A DNA stretch of 64,000 nt, taken from assembly GCF_001956855.1 (NCBI RefSeq), contig NZ_MTHD01000003.1:248001-312000 (forward strand), written 5' to 3'. A program made the position numbers and the translations under genes. Below are positions 27,841 to 38,997 of this stretch, in pieces. The notes beneath the pieces were generated by a model. That model saw only the letters and a program-made list of their open reading frames with translations, was not told the origin of the DNA and ran no database searches. Source of the stretch: Azonexus hydrophilus (GTDB taxonomy: Bacteria; Pseudomonadota; Gammaproteobacteria; Burkholderiales; Rhodocyclaceae). How positions within the stretch are numbered: the stretch's first letter is position 1; each line of letters opens with the position of its first letter.

Positions 27841-29499
27841 ATGCCGGTAAGGATCGTCCAGTCGACGGCGTCAGCCTATTCATATCCCCTGCTGATCAAG
27901 CAGCTCTTGTTGACGCCGCTGAGCATTGCGCCCGATCAGGAAATTACCTACCAGGGGAAGTTGCGCTACAACTACCGCAAGCTGCGTGAACGCATCGGCC
28001 GGCTTGCCGGCGGGCTTGCCGCGCTCGGTGTCGAGTCCGGGCAGACGGTGGCGATGATGGACTGGGACAGCCATCGCTACCTCGAAAGCTTCTTCGCGGT
28101 GCCGATGATGGGCGCCATCCTGCAGACGGTGAATGTCCGTCTCAGTCCCGAGCAGATCCTGTACACGTTGAACCATGCCGGCGCCGACGTGCTGATGGTC
28201 AACAGCGAGTTCTTCCCCATCCTCGCCGAGATCGCCGGCAAGCTGGAGACGGTGAAGACCTTCGTGCTGATTTCCGACGAGCCGGCAATGCCGACGTCGC
28301 CGGTCGCCGCCGTCGCCGAGTACGAGGCGATGCTGGCGGCGGCGTCGCCCGATTACGACTTCCCGGATTTCGACGAGAACGCCCAGGCGACGACCTTCTA
28401 CACCACCGGCACGACCGGCAATCCGAAGGGCGTCTATTTCAGCCACCGCCAGCTCGTCCTGCATACCCTCGGCGTCGCCTCGGTCCTCGGCGGCGCGCAC
28501 CGCCAGGGGCACATCCACCGCGACGACGTGTACATGCCGATGACGCCGATGTTCCACGTGCACGCCTGGGGCTTTCCCTACCTGGCGACGATGATGGGCC
28601 TGAAGCAGGTCTATCCCGGGCGCTACCAGCCCGACGTGATCTGCCGCCTGATCCACGAGGAGGGCGTCAGTTTCTCGCATTGCGTGCCGACCATTCTGCA
28701 CATGATCCTCAGCCACGCCAAAGCCCGCGAGACCGATTTCTCCAAGCTCAAGATCCTGATCGGCGGTGCCGCCTTGCCCGAGGCGATGGCGGTCGCTGCG
28801 CAGAAACTCGGCATGGACCTGTTCTCCGGCTACGGCATGTCGGAAACCTGCCCGGTGCTGTCGATCGCCCATCTCGATACCAGCGATCTCGCGCTCGACA
28901 CCGAGGCGCAGGCGGTGATCCGCGCCAAGACCGGGCGGCCGCTGCCGCTGGTCGACCTGCGCGTGGTCGATCCGCAACTTCGCGACGTTGCCCATGACGG
29001 CAAGGCCACTGGCGAGGTCGTCGTCCGCGCGCCCTGGCTGACCCAGGGCTATGTCGGCGCGCCGGAAGCCTCCGAGGAACTGTGGGCCGGCGGCTACCTG
29101 CACACCGCCGACATCGGCAACATCAACCCGGCCGGCTACCTCAAGGTCACCGACCGGATCAAGGACGTGATCAAGACCGGCGGCGAATGGACCTCGTCGC
29201 TGCAACTCGAGGACATCATCGCCAAGCACGAGGCGGTGCACGAGGTGGCGGTGATCGGCGTGCCCGACGACAAGTGGGGCGAGCGGCCGCTGGCGCTGGT
29301 GTTGCTCAAGCCGGAATTGCTTGGTCAGGTCAGTGAGCACGCACTACGCAATTTTGCCGCGCATGCGATCGAGGCCCAGGGTGTGTCCCGCTACGGCGTG
29401 TTGCTCCAGGTGCGCTTCGTCAAGACGCTGGTCAAGACCAGTGTCGGCAAGATGAACAAGCGCCTGATGCGGGCCGACCCGGAGGCACTCTGTCTCTGA
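27841..29499 (+). CDS. Acyl-CoA ligase (AMP-forming), AlkK-like medium/long-chain
   Basis: The product activates a carboxylic acid to its CoA thioester via an acyl-adenylate. In 552 residues it has the P-loop TTFYTTGTTGNPKGVYFSH, the adenine motif GYGMSETCPVLS, and YLHTADIGNI through DRIKDVIKTGGEW (hinge and C-terminal domain). The opening YPLLIKQLLLTPL and the spacing resemble AlkK-type medium-chain fatty acyl-CoA synthetases; the true substrate cannot be told from sequence. ATG 27841 is preferred because AGGGAG lies about six bases before it; an in-frame ATG at 27823 would put that site inside the gene. No partner genes adjoin it. Confidence 0.88.
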   Translation: MPVRIVQSTASAYSYPLLIKQLLLTPLSIAPDQEITYQGKLRYNYRKLRERIGRLAGGLAALGVESGQTVAMMDWDSHRYLESFFAVPMMGAILQTVNVRLSPEQILYTLNHAGADVLMVNSEFFPILAEIAGKLETVKTFVLISDEPAMPTSPVAAVAEYEAMLAAASPDYDFPDFDENAQATTFYTTGTTGNPKGVYFSHRQLVLHTLGVASVLGGAHRQGHIHRDDVYMPMTPMFHVHAWGFPYLATMMGLKQVYPGRYQPDVICRLIHEEGVSFSHCVPTILHMILSHAKARETDFSKLKILIGGAALPEAMAVAAQKLGMDLFSGYGMSETCPVLSIAHLDTSDLALDTEAQAVIRAKTGRPLPLVDLRVVDPQLRDVAHDGKATGEVVVRAPWLTQGYVGAPEASEELWAGGYLHTADIGNINPAGYLKVTDRIKDVIKTGGEWTSSLQLEDIIAKHEAVHEVAVIGVPDDKWGERPLALVLLKPELLGQVSEHALRNFAAHAIEAQGVSRYGVLLQVRFVKTLVKTSVGKMNKRLMRADPEALCL

Positions 29500-29517
29500 T
29501 TTTTGCCGGAAAATGAG

Positions 29518-29545
29518 GGTCGACCGCAAAATGTTGCGGTCGACC
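29518..29545. repeat. Perfect 12-bp inverted repeat built from two copies of the TTGCGGTCGACC motif
   Basis: GGTCGACCGCAA (29518-29529) and TTGCGGTCGACC (29534-29545) are exact reverse complements with an AATG loop. The element fills the 49-base gap between two convergent genes, so it may act as a two-way transcription barrier, though neither side has a good T-run. Each arm contains the palindrome found elsewhere in the window (32532, 42226, 63000), so it is also a double copy of a dispersed repeat. Confidence 0.85.
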
Positions 29546-29548
29546 GCC

Positions 29549-30172
29549 TCAAACAGCGTTTTTCCGCAGTTCGGCCAGTTGCCGGTCGTGCCGGCGGGAG
29601 AGCAGAAGCAGCGCGCTGCTGGCGCCGATCAGCGCCATGAACATGTCCGACTGCGTATCCCACTGGTCGCCCTGGGTGCCGAGGAATTCGTCGGCGCCCT
29701 GGCCCATCGCCAATGCCGCCGCCCATTCGATCAGCTCGTAGCAGGCGCTGATCGCCAGCGCGACGCAGATGCAGAGGAAGGCGGTCATCCTGGCGCCGCG
29801 GACCCAGTCGCCGCGCAGCAGGATTTCGCGGGCGACCAGCGCCGGCACGAAGCCCTGCAGCAGGTGGCCGATCTTGTCGTAGGGATTGCGCGCCGTGCCA
29901 AGCAGCTCCTGCAGCCAGAAACCGAACGGCACCCGGGCGTAGGTATAGGCACCGCCGCCGATCAGCACCAGCGCGTGGATGGCGATCAGCACGTAGAGCA
30001 GCGCAGTCAGCGGGTAGCTGCGCCGGGTCACGTAGAGCAGCGGCAGCGCGATCAGCACCGGCGCCACTTCCATCAGCCAGGTCAGGCGGTCGTAGGGCGC
30101 GATGCCGGAGGCAATCAGCGCCGCGATGACGATGCCGGCAAGTGCGGTATTGATGAAATCCTGTCGGCTCAT
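29549..30172 (-). CDS. DUF2238 (YjdF-like) integral membrane protein
   Basis: The 207-residue product has about six transmembrane segments (roughly residues 10-25, 36-48, 55-73, 85-95, 130-150 and 176-192) with conserved acidic/aromatic patches YDKIGHLLQGFVPALVARE and ISACYELIEWAAAL. These are characteristic of the DUF2238/YjdF family, whose function is unknown. It starts four bases after the recQ stop on the same strand, so it is probably the last gene of the minus-strand run. Confidence 0.8.
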   Translation of the reverse strand: MSRQDFINTALAGIVIAALIASGIAPYDRLTWLMEVAPVLIALPLLYVTRRSYPLTALLYVLIAIHALVLIGGGAYTYARVPFGFWLQELLGTARNPYDKIGHLLQGFVPALVAREILLRGDWVRGARMTAFLCICVALAISACYELIEWAAALAMGQGADEFLGTQGDQWDTQSDMFMALIGASSALLLLSRRHDRQLAELRKNAV

Positions 30173-30175
30173 GGC

Positions 30176-31990
<1,815 letters not shown>

Positions 31991-31994
31991 CGTT

Positions 31995-32732
31995 TCAGCC
32001 ACGATTTTCAGGGAGCACGGCTTCGCGGCGCAGGGCTTCGCCATCCCAGACCAGGCATTCGCCCCGGTCTTCGTGCCAGTCGGCGAGCACCCAGCGTTCG
32101 ACGTGGATGCCGTCGACGATGTGATCGTGCTTTGCCGGTTGATGCGTATGGCCGTGAATGAACGTGGCGTAGCCGTGTTCGCGCAGGAAATCGTCGGTCG
32201 CTGCCGGTTGCAGGTCGGTGTAGGGCTGTTCCCGCGCGCGCTGGCTGGATTCGCTGACCTGGCGCATGTGCGCGGCAATGGTCCGGCGTTCGGCCAGCGG
32301 CTTGGCGAGCAGCGCGGCCTGCCAGGCGGGGTCGCGCACCTGGGCGCGGAAGCGCATGTAATCGGCGTCGTCGAGACAGAGCGCGTCGCCGTGCGCGAGC
32401 ACGAACTGCCATTCGGCAGTGGACAGGATGTAAGGGTCGGCGATCAGGCGGACGCCGCTGGCCGCGGCGAAATCATCGCCGAGCAGGAAATCGCGGTTGC
32501 CGTGCATGACGGCGATACTGACGCCGGCTGTTGCGGTCGACCGCAGCGCGGCGACGATTTCTGCGTTATAGCCGTCGCTGATGTCGTCGTCGCCGATCCA
32601 GGTTTCGAACAGGTCGCCGAGGATGTACAGCGCCTCGGCCTGGCGGGCGCGGCCGGCGAGAAACTCGAGGAACAAACGCGTCGCCCCGGGTGACCGGGGC
32701 GACAGGTGCAGATCGGAAATGAAGAGGATCAA
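31995..32732 (-). CDS. lpxH: UDP-2,3-diacylglucosamine diphosphatase LpxH
   Basis: LpxH hydrolyses UDP-2,3-diacylglucosamine to lipid X in lipid A synthesis at the inner membrane. The 245-residue metallophosphoesterase shows the ligand motifs FISDLHL, GDLFE, HGNRDFL, AHGD and HGHTH in order. The start overlaps the ppiB stop (ATGA). The ppiB-lpxH pairing is common in gammaproteobacteria and supports the call. A 14-base copy of the dispersed palindrome (32532-32545) lies inside the gene, encoding part of RSTATAG. Confidence 0.96.
   Translation of the reverse strand: MILFISDLHLSPRSPGATRLFLEFLAGRARQAEALYILGDLFETWIGDDDISDGYNAEIVAALRSTATAGVSIAVMHGNRDFLLGDDFAAASGVRLIADPYILSTAEWQFVLAHGDALCLDDADYMRFRAQVRDPAWQAALLAKPLAERRTIAAHMRQVSESSQRAREQPYTDLQPAATDDFLREHGYATFIHGHTHQPAKHDHIVDGIHVERWVLADWHEDRGECLVWDGEALRREAVLPENRG
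32532..32545. repeat. Dispersed palindrome TGCGGTCGACCGCA, copy inside lpxH
   Basis: An exact 14-base palindrome within the lpxH coding sequence, in a variable stretch between conserved metallophosphatase motifs. The core GCGGTCGACCGC is identical to copies at 29536, 42228 and 63001. Confidence 0.8.
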
Positions 32733-33220
32733 ACGACTTCTGCTTTTTCGATGATCACGTCTTCCTTCGGCACATCCTGATGGAAACCCTTGTTGCCGGT
32801 GGGGACGGCGCGGATCTTGTCGACCACGTCCAGGCCTTCGACAACCTGGCCGAACACGCAGTAGCCCCAGCCCTGGCCGGACGGTGCCTTGAAGTCGAGG
32901 AAGTCGTTGTCGACGGTGTTGATGAAGAACTGGGCGGTGGCCGAATGCGGGTCGCCGGTGCGGGCCATGGCGATGCTGCCGCGGACGTTCTTCAGGCCGT
33001 TGCCGGCTTCGTTCTCGATCGGATCGCGGGTTTCCTTCTGGTTCATCCCCGGTTCCATGCCGCCGCCCTGGATCATGAAGTTCTTGATCACGCGGTGGAA
33101 GATGGTGTTGTCGTAGTGGCCGGCTTCAACGTAGGCGATGAAGTTGGCGACCGTCTTCGGTGCCTTTTCGGCATCGAGTTCGAGGGTGATGACACCGTGG
33201 TTGGTGGTGAGCTTGATCAT
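32729..33220 (-). CDS. ppiB: Peptidyl-prolyl cis-trans isomerase, cytoplasmic cyclophilin
   Basis: This 163-residue cyclophilin has no signal peptide and opens directly with the core ([21 protein letters not shown]). It shows the catalytic [13 protein letters not shown] and the [16 protein letters not shown] and [10 protein letters not shown] stretches. It assists proline isomerisation in cytosolic proteins. It lies 12 bases after ppiA and overlaps lpxH by four bases. Its similarity to the adjacent ppiA suggests an old tandem duplication with one copy re-routed to the periplasm. Confidence 0.95.
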   Translation of the reverse strand: MIKLTTNHGVITLELDAEKAPKTVANFIAYVEAGHYDNTIFHRVIKNFMIQGGGMEPGMNQKETRDPIENEAGNGLKNVRGSIAMARTGDPHSATAQFFINTVDNDFLDFKAPSGQGWGYCVFGQVVEGLDVVDKIRAVPTGNKGFHQDVPKEDVIIEKAEVV

Positions 33221-33232
33221 CGTGGTGTGTCC

Positions 33233-33793
33233 TTACTTTTCGGAAATGATTTTGACGTTCTGGATGACGACCGGCTTCCGCGGGACATCCGAATGCATGC
33301 CGGCGTTGCCGGTCGGCACGTCGGCGATCTTGTCGACGACATCCATGCCGCTGATGACCTTGCCGAACACGGCATAGCCCCAGCCGTCGCGGCTGGGATA
33401 GTCGAGCGGCGGGTTGTCGCGATGGTTGATGAAGAACTGCGCGGTAGCCGAATGCGGGTCCATCGTGCGGGCCATGGCCAGCGTGCCGCGCTGGTTCTTC
33501 AGGCCGTTCTTCGCTTCGTTCTCGATCGGTGCGCGCCCCTTCTTCTGGTTCATCGACGCTTCGAAACCGCCACCCTGGATCATGAAGCCGGGGATCACGC
33601 GATGGAAGATGGTGCCGTTGTAGAAGCCATCCTTGGCGTACTGCAGGAAATTGGCGGCGCTTTTCGGTGCCTTCTGGGCGTCGAGTTCGACGACGATGTT
33701 GCCCATGCTGGTTTGCAGTTCCAGCGTCGGGGCTGCCCAGGCTGCTGCGGTCGACAGCGTCAGGGCGGCAAAAATGCCGATCAGTTTCTTCAT
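33233..33793 (-). CDS. ppiA: Peptidyl-prolyl cis-trans isomerase, periplasmic cyclophilin
   Basis: The 186-residue product has a cleavable signal peptide ([20 protein letters not shown], cut before APTLELQ) and the same cyclophilin core as its neighbour ([32 protein letters not shown]). It should act on envelope proteins. It starts one base after the stop of the L,D-transpeptidase-like gene, placing a folding factor in an envelope operon. Confidence 0.95.
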   Translation of the reverse strand: MKKLIGIFAALTLSTAAAWAAPTLELQTSMGNIVVELDAQKAPKSAANFLQYAKDGFYNGTIFHRVIPGFMIQGGGFEASMNQKKGRAPIENEAKNGLKNQRGTLAMARTMDPHSATAQFFINHRDNPPLDYPSRDGWGYAVFGKVISGMDVVDKIADVPTGNAGMHSDVPRKPVVIQNVKIISEK

Positions 33794-33794
33794 G

Positions 33795-35099
33795 TCAGGC
33801 TGCTCCTTCGTAGATGATCTTCCATTGACCGCCTTCGCGCACCCAGTACTGGCGCTTCTTCATGCGGTTGTTCAGATTGTTGCTGCGGTAATCCTGGTCG
33901 AAGGTGACGACGACGACTTCTTCCTTGCCTGGGTTGCGGAATACCGAGAGGTTTTTCAGTTCCAGCTTGATCCAACTCTTGCCGGCGTTGACTTGCTGTT
34001 TCTGCGCGGAAAACTGCTGGTAGTCCTGGTCGCCGGCCTTGAACTGGCGCGAGTAATGCCCGAGATAACGCTGCGTGTCCCGGCTTTCCCAGTCTGCCCG
34101 CCAGGCTTCGATGCTCCGGTTCAGGTCTTCGCGCTCTTTGGCCCAGTCGTCAAGCGACAGCCATTCGACGCTGTTGCTGATGATCACCGGCGTCAGCCCG
34201 ACCTGCAGGTTGCTGCGGATGGCTTCCAGATCCTGGTTGGTGAGCACGACGCAGCCGTCGGACGCCAGCGGTGGCCGGGCAAAAGTGTCGGATGGCGTGC
34301 CATGCAGCCAGATGCCGCTGCCGCCGCGTCCCTGGCGCCGGTCCCACTCGTTTGGGTAATTGATTGGAAAGGCGCCGTTGCCGTAAAGGTCGGGCAGCTT
34401 CTGCCGGGAGAGATCGGCGGTGACGTGGTAAACGCCGATCGGTGTCTTCTTGTCGCCTTCGACGAACTTGTCGGCGCCGAGCTTGCCCTGGGTAATGTAG
34501 TAATCGGCGACGAAGCGTGGCCGGCCGCCATGGCTCAGGTCGTTCTCATACAGGTACAAGCGTGAGCGCGCGGTATCGACGACCACGGCGTAGCGCTGGT
34601 CCGGCCGCATCTGCAGCAGGTAGCGTGGGACAAAATCGGCCGGCGGCTTCTCGCGGTAGGCCTGCAGGCGTTTGAGCGCCTCGGCGCGCAGGTCGTTGAT
34701 CTGTTCGGCGGAAGCGCCCTGGGCCGCACCGAATCCCTGGATGGGGCGGGCACGTGCCAGCAGCAGGTCACCCTTGATCAGGTGGGCAAGGCGGTAGTTC
34801 GGATATTGCAGCAGCAGGGATTCTGTCTGTTGCAGCGCATTGCCGAGATTGCGTCCCTCGATCTCGCGGAAAATGCGCGCCAGCTGTGCTTCCGGTCCGG
34901 CATCGGAGACGGTTGCGGGCAACGCATCGCCAGCGGGCTCGGTGGTGCCGCGTACCGGCCACACAGGTAGCGGGTCATTCGCAAGTTGCGTGACCGGTGC
35001 CGGTGCAGCAGGGGGTTCGCCCCGCCCGAGAAAAAATACCGCGGCAGCAACAACTGCCAGGCCAGCCAGGCCTGGCAGTACCAGCTTCAACTTGCGCAT
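33795..35099 (-). CDS. L,D-transpeptidase-fold (YkuD) protein with C-terminal NTF2-like domain, Csd6-like
   Basis: The 434-residue product has a signal anchor at about residues 6-24, an N-terminal helical region with TPR character (about 70-150), a YkuD domain (about 165-310) and a C-terminal NTF2-like domain (about 315-434). The YkuD motif is H266 in IWLHGT followed by S280-D-G-C283 rather than the usual SHGC, so the second histidine is replaced. Such domains cut or cross-link peptidoglycan tetrapeptides. The YkuD plus NTF2 layout is that of Helicobacter Csd6, an L,D-carboxypeptidase that controls helical shape. The start at 35099 overlaps the upstream stop as TGATG; an ATG ten codons earlier lies inside the upstream gene. 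Confidence 0.82.
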   Translation of the reverse strand: MRKLKLVLPGLAGLAVVAAAVFFLGRGEPPAAPAPVTQLANDPLPVWPVRGTTEPAGDALPATVSDAGPEAQLARIFREIEGRNLGNALQQTESLLLQYPNYRLAHLIKGDLLLARARPIQGFGAAQGASAEQINDLRAEALKRLQAYREKPPADFVPRYLLQMRPDQRYAVVVDTARSRLYLYENDLSHGGRPRFVADYYITQGKLGADKFVEGDKKTPIGVYHVTADLSRQKLPDLYGNGAFPINYPNEWDRRQGRGGSGIWLHGTPSDTFARPPLASDGCVVLTNQDLEAIRSNLQVGLTPVIISNSVEWLSLDDWAKEREDLNRSIEAWRADWESRDTQRYLGHYSRQFKAGDQDYQQFSAQKQQVNAGKSWIKLELKNLSVFRNPGKEEVVVVTFDQDYRSNNLNNRMKKRQYWVREGGQWKIIYEGAA

Positions 35100-36205
35100 C
35101 AGCGGGCGTTTTCTTCCTTGATCAGCCACTTGCTGCCAGACCGCACGAAGACCAGGGTCTTGTTGCTCGAACTGTTCAGCCCCGGTGCCTTGTAGTGCTG
35201 ACGGAAGCGAACCGTGGCGCGATCACCGTTAACCGAGATGCTCGGCTGGTCGTAAGTAACTGAAATCTTGCCGGGACGATCGCCGATCCGTTGCTGGCGC
35301 TCTGCTTCCCAGGCCTTGCGGCCAACACCCTTAGGGGTGTTGAAATCACTGGCGTAAGCAGCCAGGTAGGCCTTCATGTCCTTGCGCGTCCAGGCGCTGG
35401 CCCAGGCGGCGAGCGCCTTGGCCACGTCGTCGCTGGCGCCGTCCCTGGCCGGTGAGCTGGCTTGCACCGGTGCCGGCCGGGTTTCGCTGGCGATCGGCGC
35501 CGGGGTCGGCGCTGCTGCGCCAGGCGTGGTGGCGACGATGGTTGCGCTCGGGGTGGCGGCAGGTTTCGTCTGGGCCGGTGCGATCGTTGCTGCGACCGGG
35601 GCTGTGGCAACCGGGGCAGCTGCTGGGGTAGCAGCGACAGGCGGCATCGCCGGCGGCCTGACATTGCCCTTGCCGGAGGTGGTGATCAAGTCACGGATCA
35701 GGGCCAGCTTGTTCTGCGTCGTGGCGTTGGCACCATCCAGTTGCAGTGCCTTGTCGTAGGCCTGGCTGGCCAGCTTGGCGTAGACGTCGCCGAGGTTTTC
35801 GTAGGCGATGGCGTAGGACGGGTGCGTGCGGATGGCCATTTCAAGGGCGGTCCGGGCCTTGTCGTACTGCTTCTGCTGGGCGTAAAGGACGGCCAGGTTG
35901 TTGTAAGGCTCGGGCAGTTCCGGGTAATCCTCGGATAACTTGGTGAATACGCCGATGGCATCCGTCGGACGATTCATCTCGGTCAGGATCAGGCCCTTGA
36001 GGAAGCGCCCCTGGGCGTCCTTGGGGCGGCTGCTCAGGTAAACATCGACCTTTTCCAGGGCCTGTGCGTGCTGGCCCTGCTTGATCAGGCGCTGGATATC
36101 GGGCAGGTTGTCGGCAAAAACCGGAGCGGCAAAGCCGATGGACAGGCCGAAAGCCAGGGCGCGGAGCGTCCGGAAGCGAGGCTGGAGCAAGGATTTGGTG
36201 GTCAT
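35099..36205 (-). CDS. Periplasmic TPR protein with C-terminal NTF2-like domain
   Basis: The 368-residue product has a signal peptide (core about residues 13-28, cut near VFA-DN) and three or four TPR repeats (about 35-175, e.g. PEPYNNLAVLYAQQKQYDKA). A proline/alanine/threonine-rich linker of about 80 residues follows, then an NTF2-like domain (about 262-368, AWASAWTRKDMKAYLAAYASDF). The last domain resembles the C-terminal domain of the next gene's product ([22 protein letters not shown]). The two genes overlap as TGATG, so they were probably built as a pair acting on the cell wall. No named family is certain. Confidence 0.78.
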   Translation of the reverse strand: MTTKSLLQPRFRTLRALAFGLSIGFAAPVFADNLPDIQRLIKQGQHAQALEKVDVYLSSRPKDAQGRFLKGLILTEMNRPTDAIGVFTKLSEDYPELPEPYNNLAVLYAQQKQYDKARTALEMAIRTHPSYAIAYENLGDVYAKLASQAYDKALQLDGANATTQNKLALIRDLITTSGKGNVRPPAMPPVAATPAAAPVATAPVAATIAPAQTKPAATPSATIVATTPGAAAPTPAPIASETRPAPVQASSPARDGASDDVAKALAAWASAWTRKDMKAYLAAYASDFNTPKGVGRKAWEAERQQRIGDRPGKISVTYDQPSISVNGDRATVRFRQHYKAPGLNSSSNKTLVFVRSGSKWLIKEENAR

Positions 36206-36210
36206 CGCCG

Positions 36211-36219
36211 TGCTATAAT
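36211..36219 (+). promoter_or_regulatory. Extended -10 promoter candidate for cysS
   Basis: TGCTATAAT is a perfect extended -10 element (TG-n-TATAAT) in the 103-base gap between the divergent TPR gene and cysS. No good -35 lies at 17 bases, which extended -10 promoters tolerate. It would give a cysS leader of about 80 bases. Confidence 0.55.
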
Positions 36220-36308
36220 TTCCGAGATTTTTAATCGCCCAATTCTATCAAAGAAGCTGGCGAATCCATAGGTTTGCATGGGTTTCGTTCGCATCTTTTC
36301 ATTCCGTC

Positions 36309-37679
36309 ATGCTAAAGATATTCAACTCACTCAAGCGCGAAAAGCAGATATTCGAACCAATCGAAGCCAACAGGGTTCGCATGTACGTTTGCGGAATGAC
36401 GGTTTATGACTACTGTCACCTCGGTCATGCCCGGGTCATGGTGGTTTTCGACATGGTCTATCGCTGGCTCAAGGCCTCCGGTTACGACGTGACCTACGTC
36501 CGCAACATCACCGATATCGACGACAAGATCATTCGTCGGGCGCAGGAAAACGGCGAGACGATCCTGCAGTTGACCGACCGTTTCATCGCCTTCATGCATG
36601 AGGATGCCGACGCCTTGGGCGTTCTCCGGCCGGATCACGAGCCGCGGGCGACCGAGTTCGTGCCGCAGATGCAGGACATCATCCGCCAGCTCGAAGCCAA
36701 TGGCCTGGCGTATCAGGCTGCCGACGGCGACGTCAATTACGCGGTGCGCAAGTTCCCCGGCTACGGCAAGCTCTCGGGCAAGTCGCTCGACGACCTGCGC
36801 GCCGGCGAACGGGTCGAGGTGGACAACGCCAAGCAGGATCCGCTCGATTTCGTGCTGTGGAAAAACGCCAAGCCGGGCGAGCCGGCCTGGGAGTCGCCAT
36901 GGGGCAACGGCCGCCCGGGCTGGCATATCGAGTGCTCGGCGATGAGTTCGTCGCTGCTCGGCAAGCACTTCGACATCCACGGTGGCGGCCAGGATCTGCA
37001 GTTCCCGCACCACGAGAACGAAATCGCCCAGTCCGAAGGTGCCAACTGCTGCAGCTACGTCAATTACTGGATGCACAATGGTTTTGTCAGGGTCGACAAC
37101 GAAAAGATGTCGAAATCTCTGGGTAATTTTTTCACCATCCGCGAGGTGCTGCAGAAATTCGACGCCGAAGTCATCCGTTTCTTCATCCTGCGTGCCCACT
37201 ACCGCAGTCCGCTGAACTATTCCGACACCCATCTCGACGATGCCAGGCGTTCGCTCGACAGTCTCTACTTCACGCTGCGCGACGTGCCGCCGCTGCCGGT
37301 CGACATCGACTGGACGCAGGATTTTGCTGCCCGCTTCGCCGCCGCGCTGAATGAGGATTTCGATTCGCATGGGGCAATTTCGGTACTGTTCGAACTGGCC
37401 GCCGAGGCCAATCGTCAGAAATCCGGCGAACTCTCCGGTCTGTTGAAGGCGCTCGCTGGTGTCATCGGTCTGCTCGAACGCGAGCCGCTGGTCTACCTGC
37501 GTGCCGGGCCGGCGACCGGTGGGCTCGACGAAGCAGCGATCGAGGCACTGATCGTGCAACGCGCCGAAGCCAAGAAGGCACGCGACTTTGCCACGGCCGA
37601 CCGGGTGCGTGACGAATTGAAGGCGGCCGGCATCGTCCTCGACGACAGCGCACAGGGAACGAGCTGGCGCCGAGCCTGA
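36309..37679 (+). CDS. cysS: Cysteinyl-tRNA synthetase
   Basis: CysS charges tRNA-Cys. The 456-residue class I synthetase has the HIGH-type motif HLGHAR at about residue 38, the zinc ligands beginning with C28 in YVCGMTVYD and continuing with [10 protein letters not shown] and HHENE, and KMSKSLGNF near residue 264. ATG 36309 gives the usual N terminus ([17 protein letters not shown]); its ribosome-binding site is weak. It is a single-gene unit, closed by the strong terminator that follows. Confidence 0.97.
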   Translation: MLKIFNSLKREKQIFEPIEANRVRMYVCGMTVYDYCHLGHARVMVVFDMVYRWLKASGYDVTYVRNITDIDDKIIRRAQENGETILQLTDRFIAFMHEDADALGVLRPDHEPRATEFVPQMQDIIRQLEANGLAYQAADGDVNYAVRKFPGYGKLSGKSLDDLRAGERVEVDNAKQDPLDFVLWKNAKPGEPAWESPWGNGRPGWHIECSAMSSSLLGKHFDIHGGGQDLQFPHHENEIAQSEGANCCSYVNYWMHNGFVRVDNEKMSKSLGNFFTIREVLQKFDAEVIRFFILRAHYRSPLNYSDTHLDDARRSLDSLYFTLRDVPPLPVDIDWTQDFAARFAAALNEDFDSHGAISVLFELAAEANRQKSGELSGLLKALAGVIGLLEREPLVYLRAGPATGGLDEAAIEALIVQRAEAKKARDFATADRVRDELKAAGIVLDDSAQGTSWRRA

Positions 37680-37693
37680 CTTGGCGCAGAAAC

Positions 37694-37724
37694 AAAAACG
37701 GCCCGTGCAAACGGGCCGTTTTTG
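37694..37724. terminator. Strong bidirectional intrinsic terminator
   Basis: AAAAACGGCCCGT (37694-37706) and ACGGGCCGTTTTT (37711-37723) form a perfect 13-base stem with a GCAA tetraloop. A-tract and T-tract flank it symmetrically, so it can end transcription from cysS on the plus strand and from the binding-protein gene on the minus strand. It lies in the 64-base gap between these convergent genes. Confidence 0.95.
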
Positions 37725-37743
37725 TTTGTATACCGCAGGATTT

Positions 37744-38886
37744 TCAGCGCAAGACCTTGCCGCCCGGGCCGATCACGGTCAGTTCGACAAAGCGCGAACC
37801 GTAGCGCGCCGTCGGCGAGTAATTCATCCGGTAACCGCCGAGGTCTATGTTGCTCAGCGTTTCCAGCGTGGTGACCAGCTTGTCGCGCGTCAGGTCCCGA
37901 CCGGCACGGCGCAGGCCTTCGACCATGGTGCGCGCCGTGAGATAGGCTTCCAGGCCGTAGTAGGAGTAGCTGCCCGGTTTGGCGGCGATCTTCTGGTAAT
38001 CGCGGACGACCGGCACGATATCGTTCCAGGGGTAGGGTACGACCTGCGAGATGCCGATGCCACGAGCCTCCGGGCCGAGTTCCTGGACCAGCTGCTCGGT
38101 GCCGACTGGCGACAAGGTCATGAACATCGGGTTCTGGCCGGCGCGTTTCATCGCCCGGACGAAGGCCGCGGTTGGTTTGTATAGCGTGACCATGACCACG
38201 GCTTGCGGATTGCTCTTGGCGATTGACTGGACCGCCGCATTGACGTCGAGCGAATTGCGCTCGATGGTGCCGACGGCGGAAGGGGTCAGGTTGTGCTTTT
38301 TCAGTGCTGCCGTTACCCCGTCCAGCCCGGCCTTGCCGAAACCGTCGTTCTGGTAGAAGACAGCGATGCTGCGCAAGCCGATCGACACCATCTGGTTGAC
38401 GATGGCTTCGGTTTCGTCGGCGTAGCTGGCGCGCACGTGGAACATGTAGCGCGAGTTGGCGTTGGCCTGGATTGGCTGGCGCAAGGTGGCGGCACCGGAA
38501 ATGGTGCCGACCAGCGGCACTTTTGCCGGTCCGAAGACGCTGTTCATGGCTTCGGTGGTCGGACTCGACCCGTAGAACGAGAGCAGCGCGAACGCGTTTT
38601 TATCGTTGATCAGGCTGCGCGTATTGGCCACAGCGCGTTCGGTCTCGTAGCCGTCGTCCAGCGCAACCAGCTGGAGCTTGCGACCATTGATGCCGCCGCC
38701 CTTGTTGATCTGCTCGAAGTAGGACTGGATGGTCTGTCGCATGTCTTCGCCGTAGGCCCCGTTGGGGCCTGAGAAGGGGGCGGACATGCCGAGGGTGATG
38801 GTGGTGTCGGTGACGCCGGGCTCTGCCCAGCAGGCGGTCGAAAGTGCGATGGCGCCGGCAGCCGCAAGTTTTCTGAGAACCTTCAT
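37744..38886 (-). CDS. ABC transporter periplasmic substrate-binding protein, LivK/branched-chain amino acid type
   Basis: The 380-residue product has a signal peptide (about residues 1-21, ending STACWA) and a type I periplasmic-binding fold of the Leu/Ile/Val family. Features are TITLGMSAPFSGPNGAYGEDM at the mature N terminus, GGGINGRKLQLVALDDGYE and IAVFYQNDGFGKAG. Such proteins deliver amino acids, amides or aromatic acids to an ABC importer. No permease or ATPase genes adjoin it, so it is an orphan and its ligand cannot be deduced. It could also feed a sensory receptor. Confidence 0.88.
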   Translation of the reverse strand: MKVLRKLAAAGAIALSTACWAEPGVTDTTITLGMSAPFSGPNGAYGEDMRQTIQSYFEQINKGGGINGRKLQLVALDDGYETERAVANTRSLINDKNAFALLSFYGSSPTTEAMNSVFGPAKVPLVGTISGAATLRQPIQANANSRYMFHVRASYADETEAIVNQMVSIGLRSIAVFYQNDGFGKAGLDGVTAALKKHNLTPSAVGTIERNSLDVNAAVQSIAKSNPQAVVMVTLYKPTAAFVRAMKRAGQNPMFMTLSPVGTEQLVQELGPEARGIGISQVVPYPWNDIVPVVRDYQKIAAKPGSYSYYGLEAYLTARTMVEGLRRAGRDLTRDKLVTTLETLSNIDLGGYRMNYSPTARYGSRFVELTVIGPGGKVLR

Positions 38887-38997
38887 TGTCGAGCCTCTCC
38901 CTGAAACATTGCCTGATTCTAGCAGTGGAAGGGCGATGCAGGGCAGTGGCGACGATACATTGTGACCAGCTGCCCTGTCTTTACAAGGAATCCGGCA

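Noticed and set aside
38940..38976. Inverted repeat AGGGCAG/CTGCCCT after dnaJ as terminator
   Set aside because: The arms are seven bases with a 23-base loop and no T-run on the minus strand; chance pairing in GC-rich DNA is as likely.
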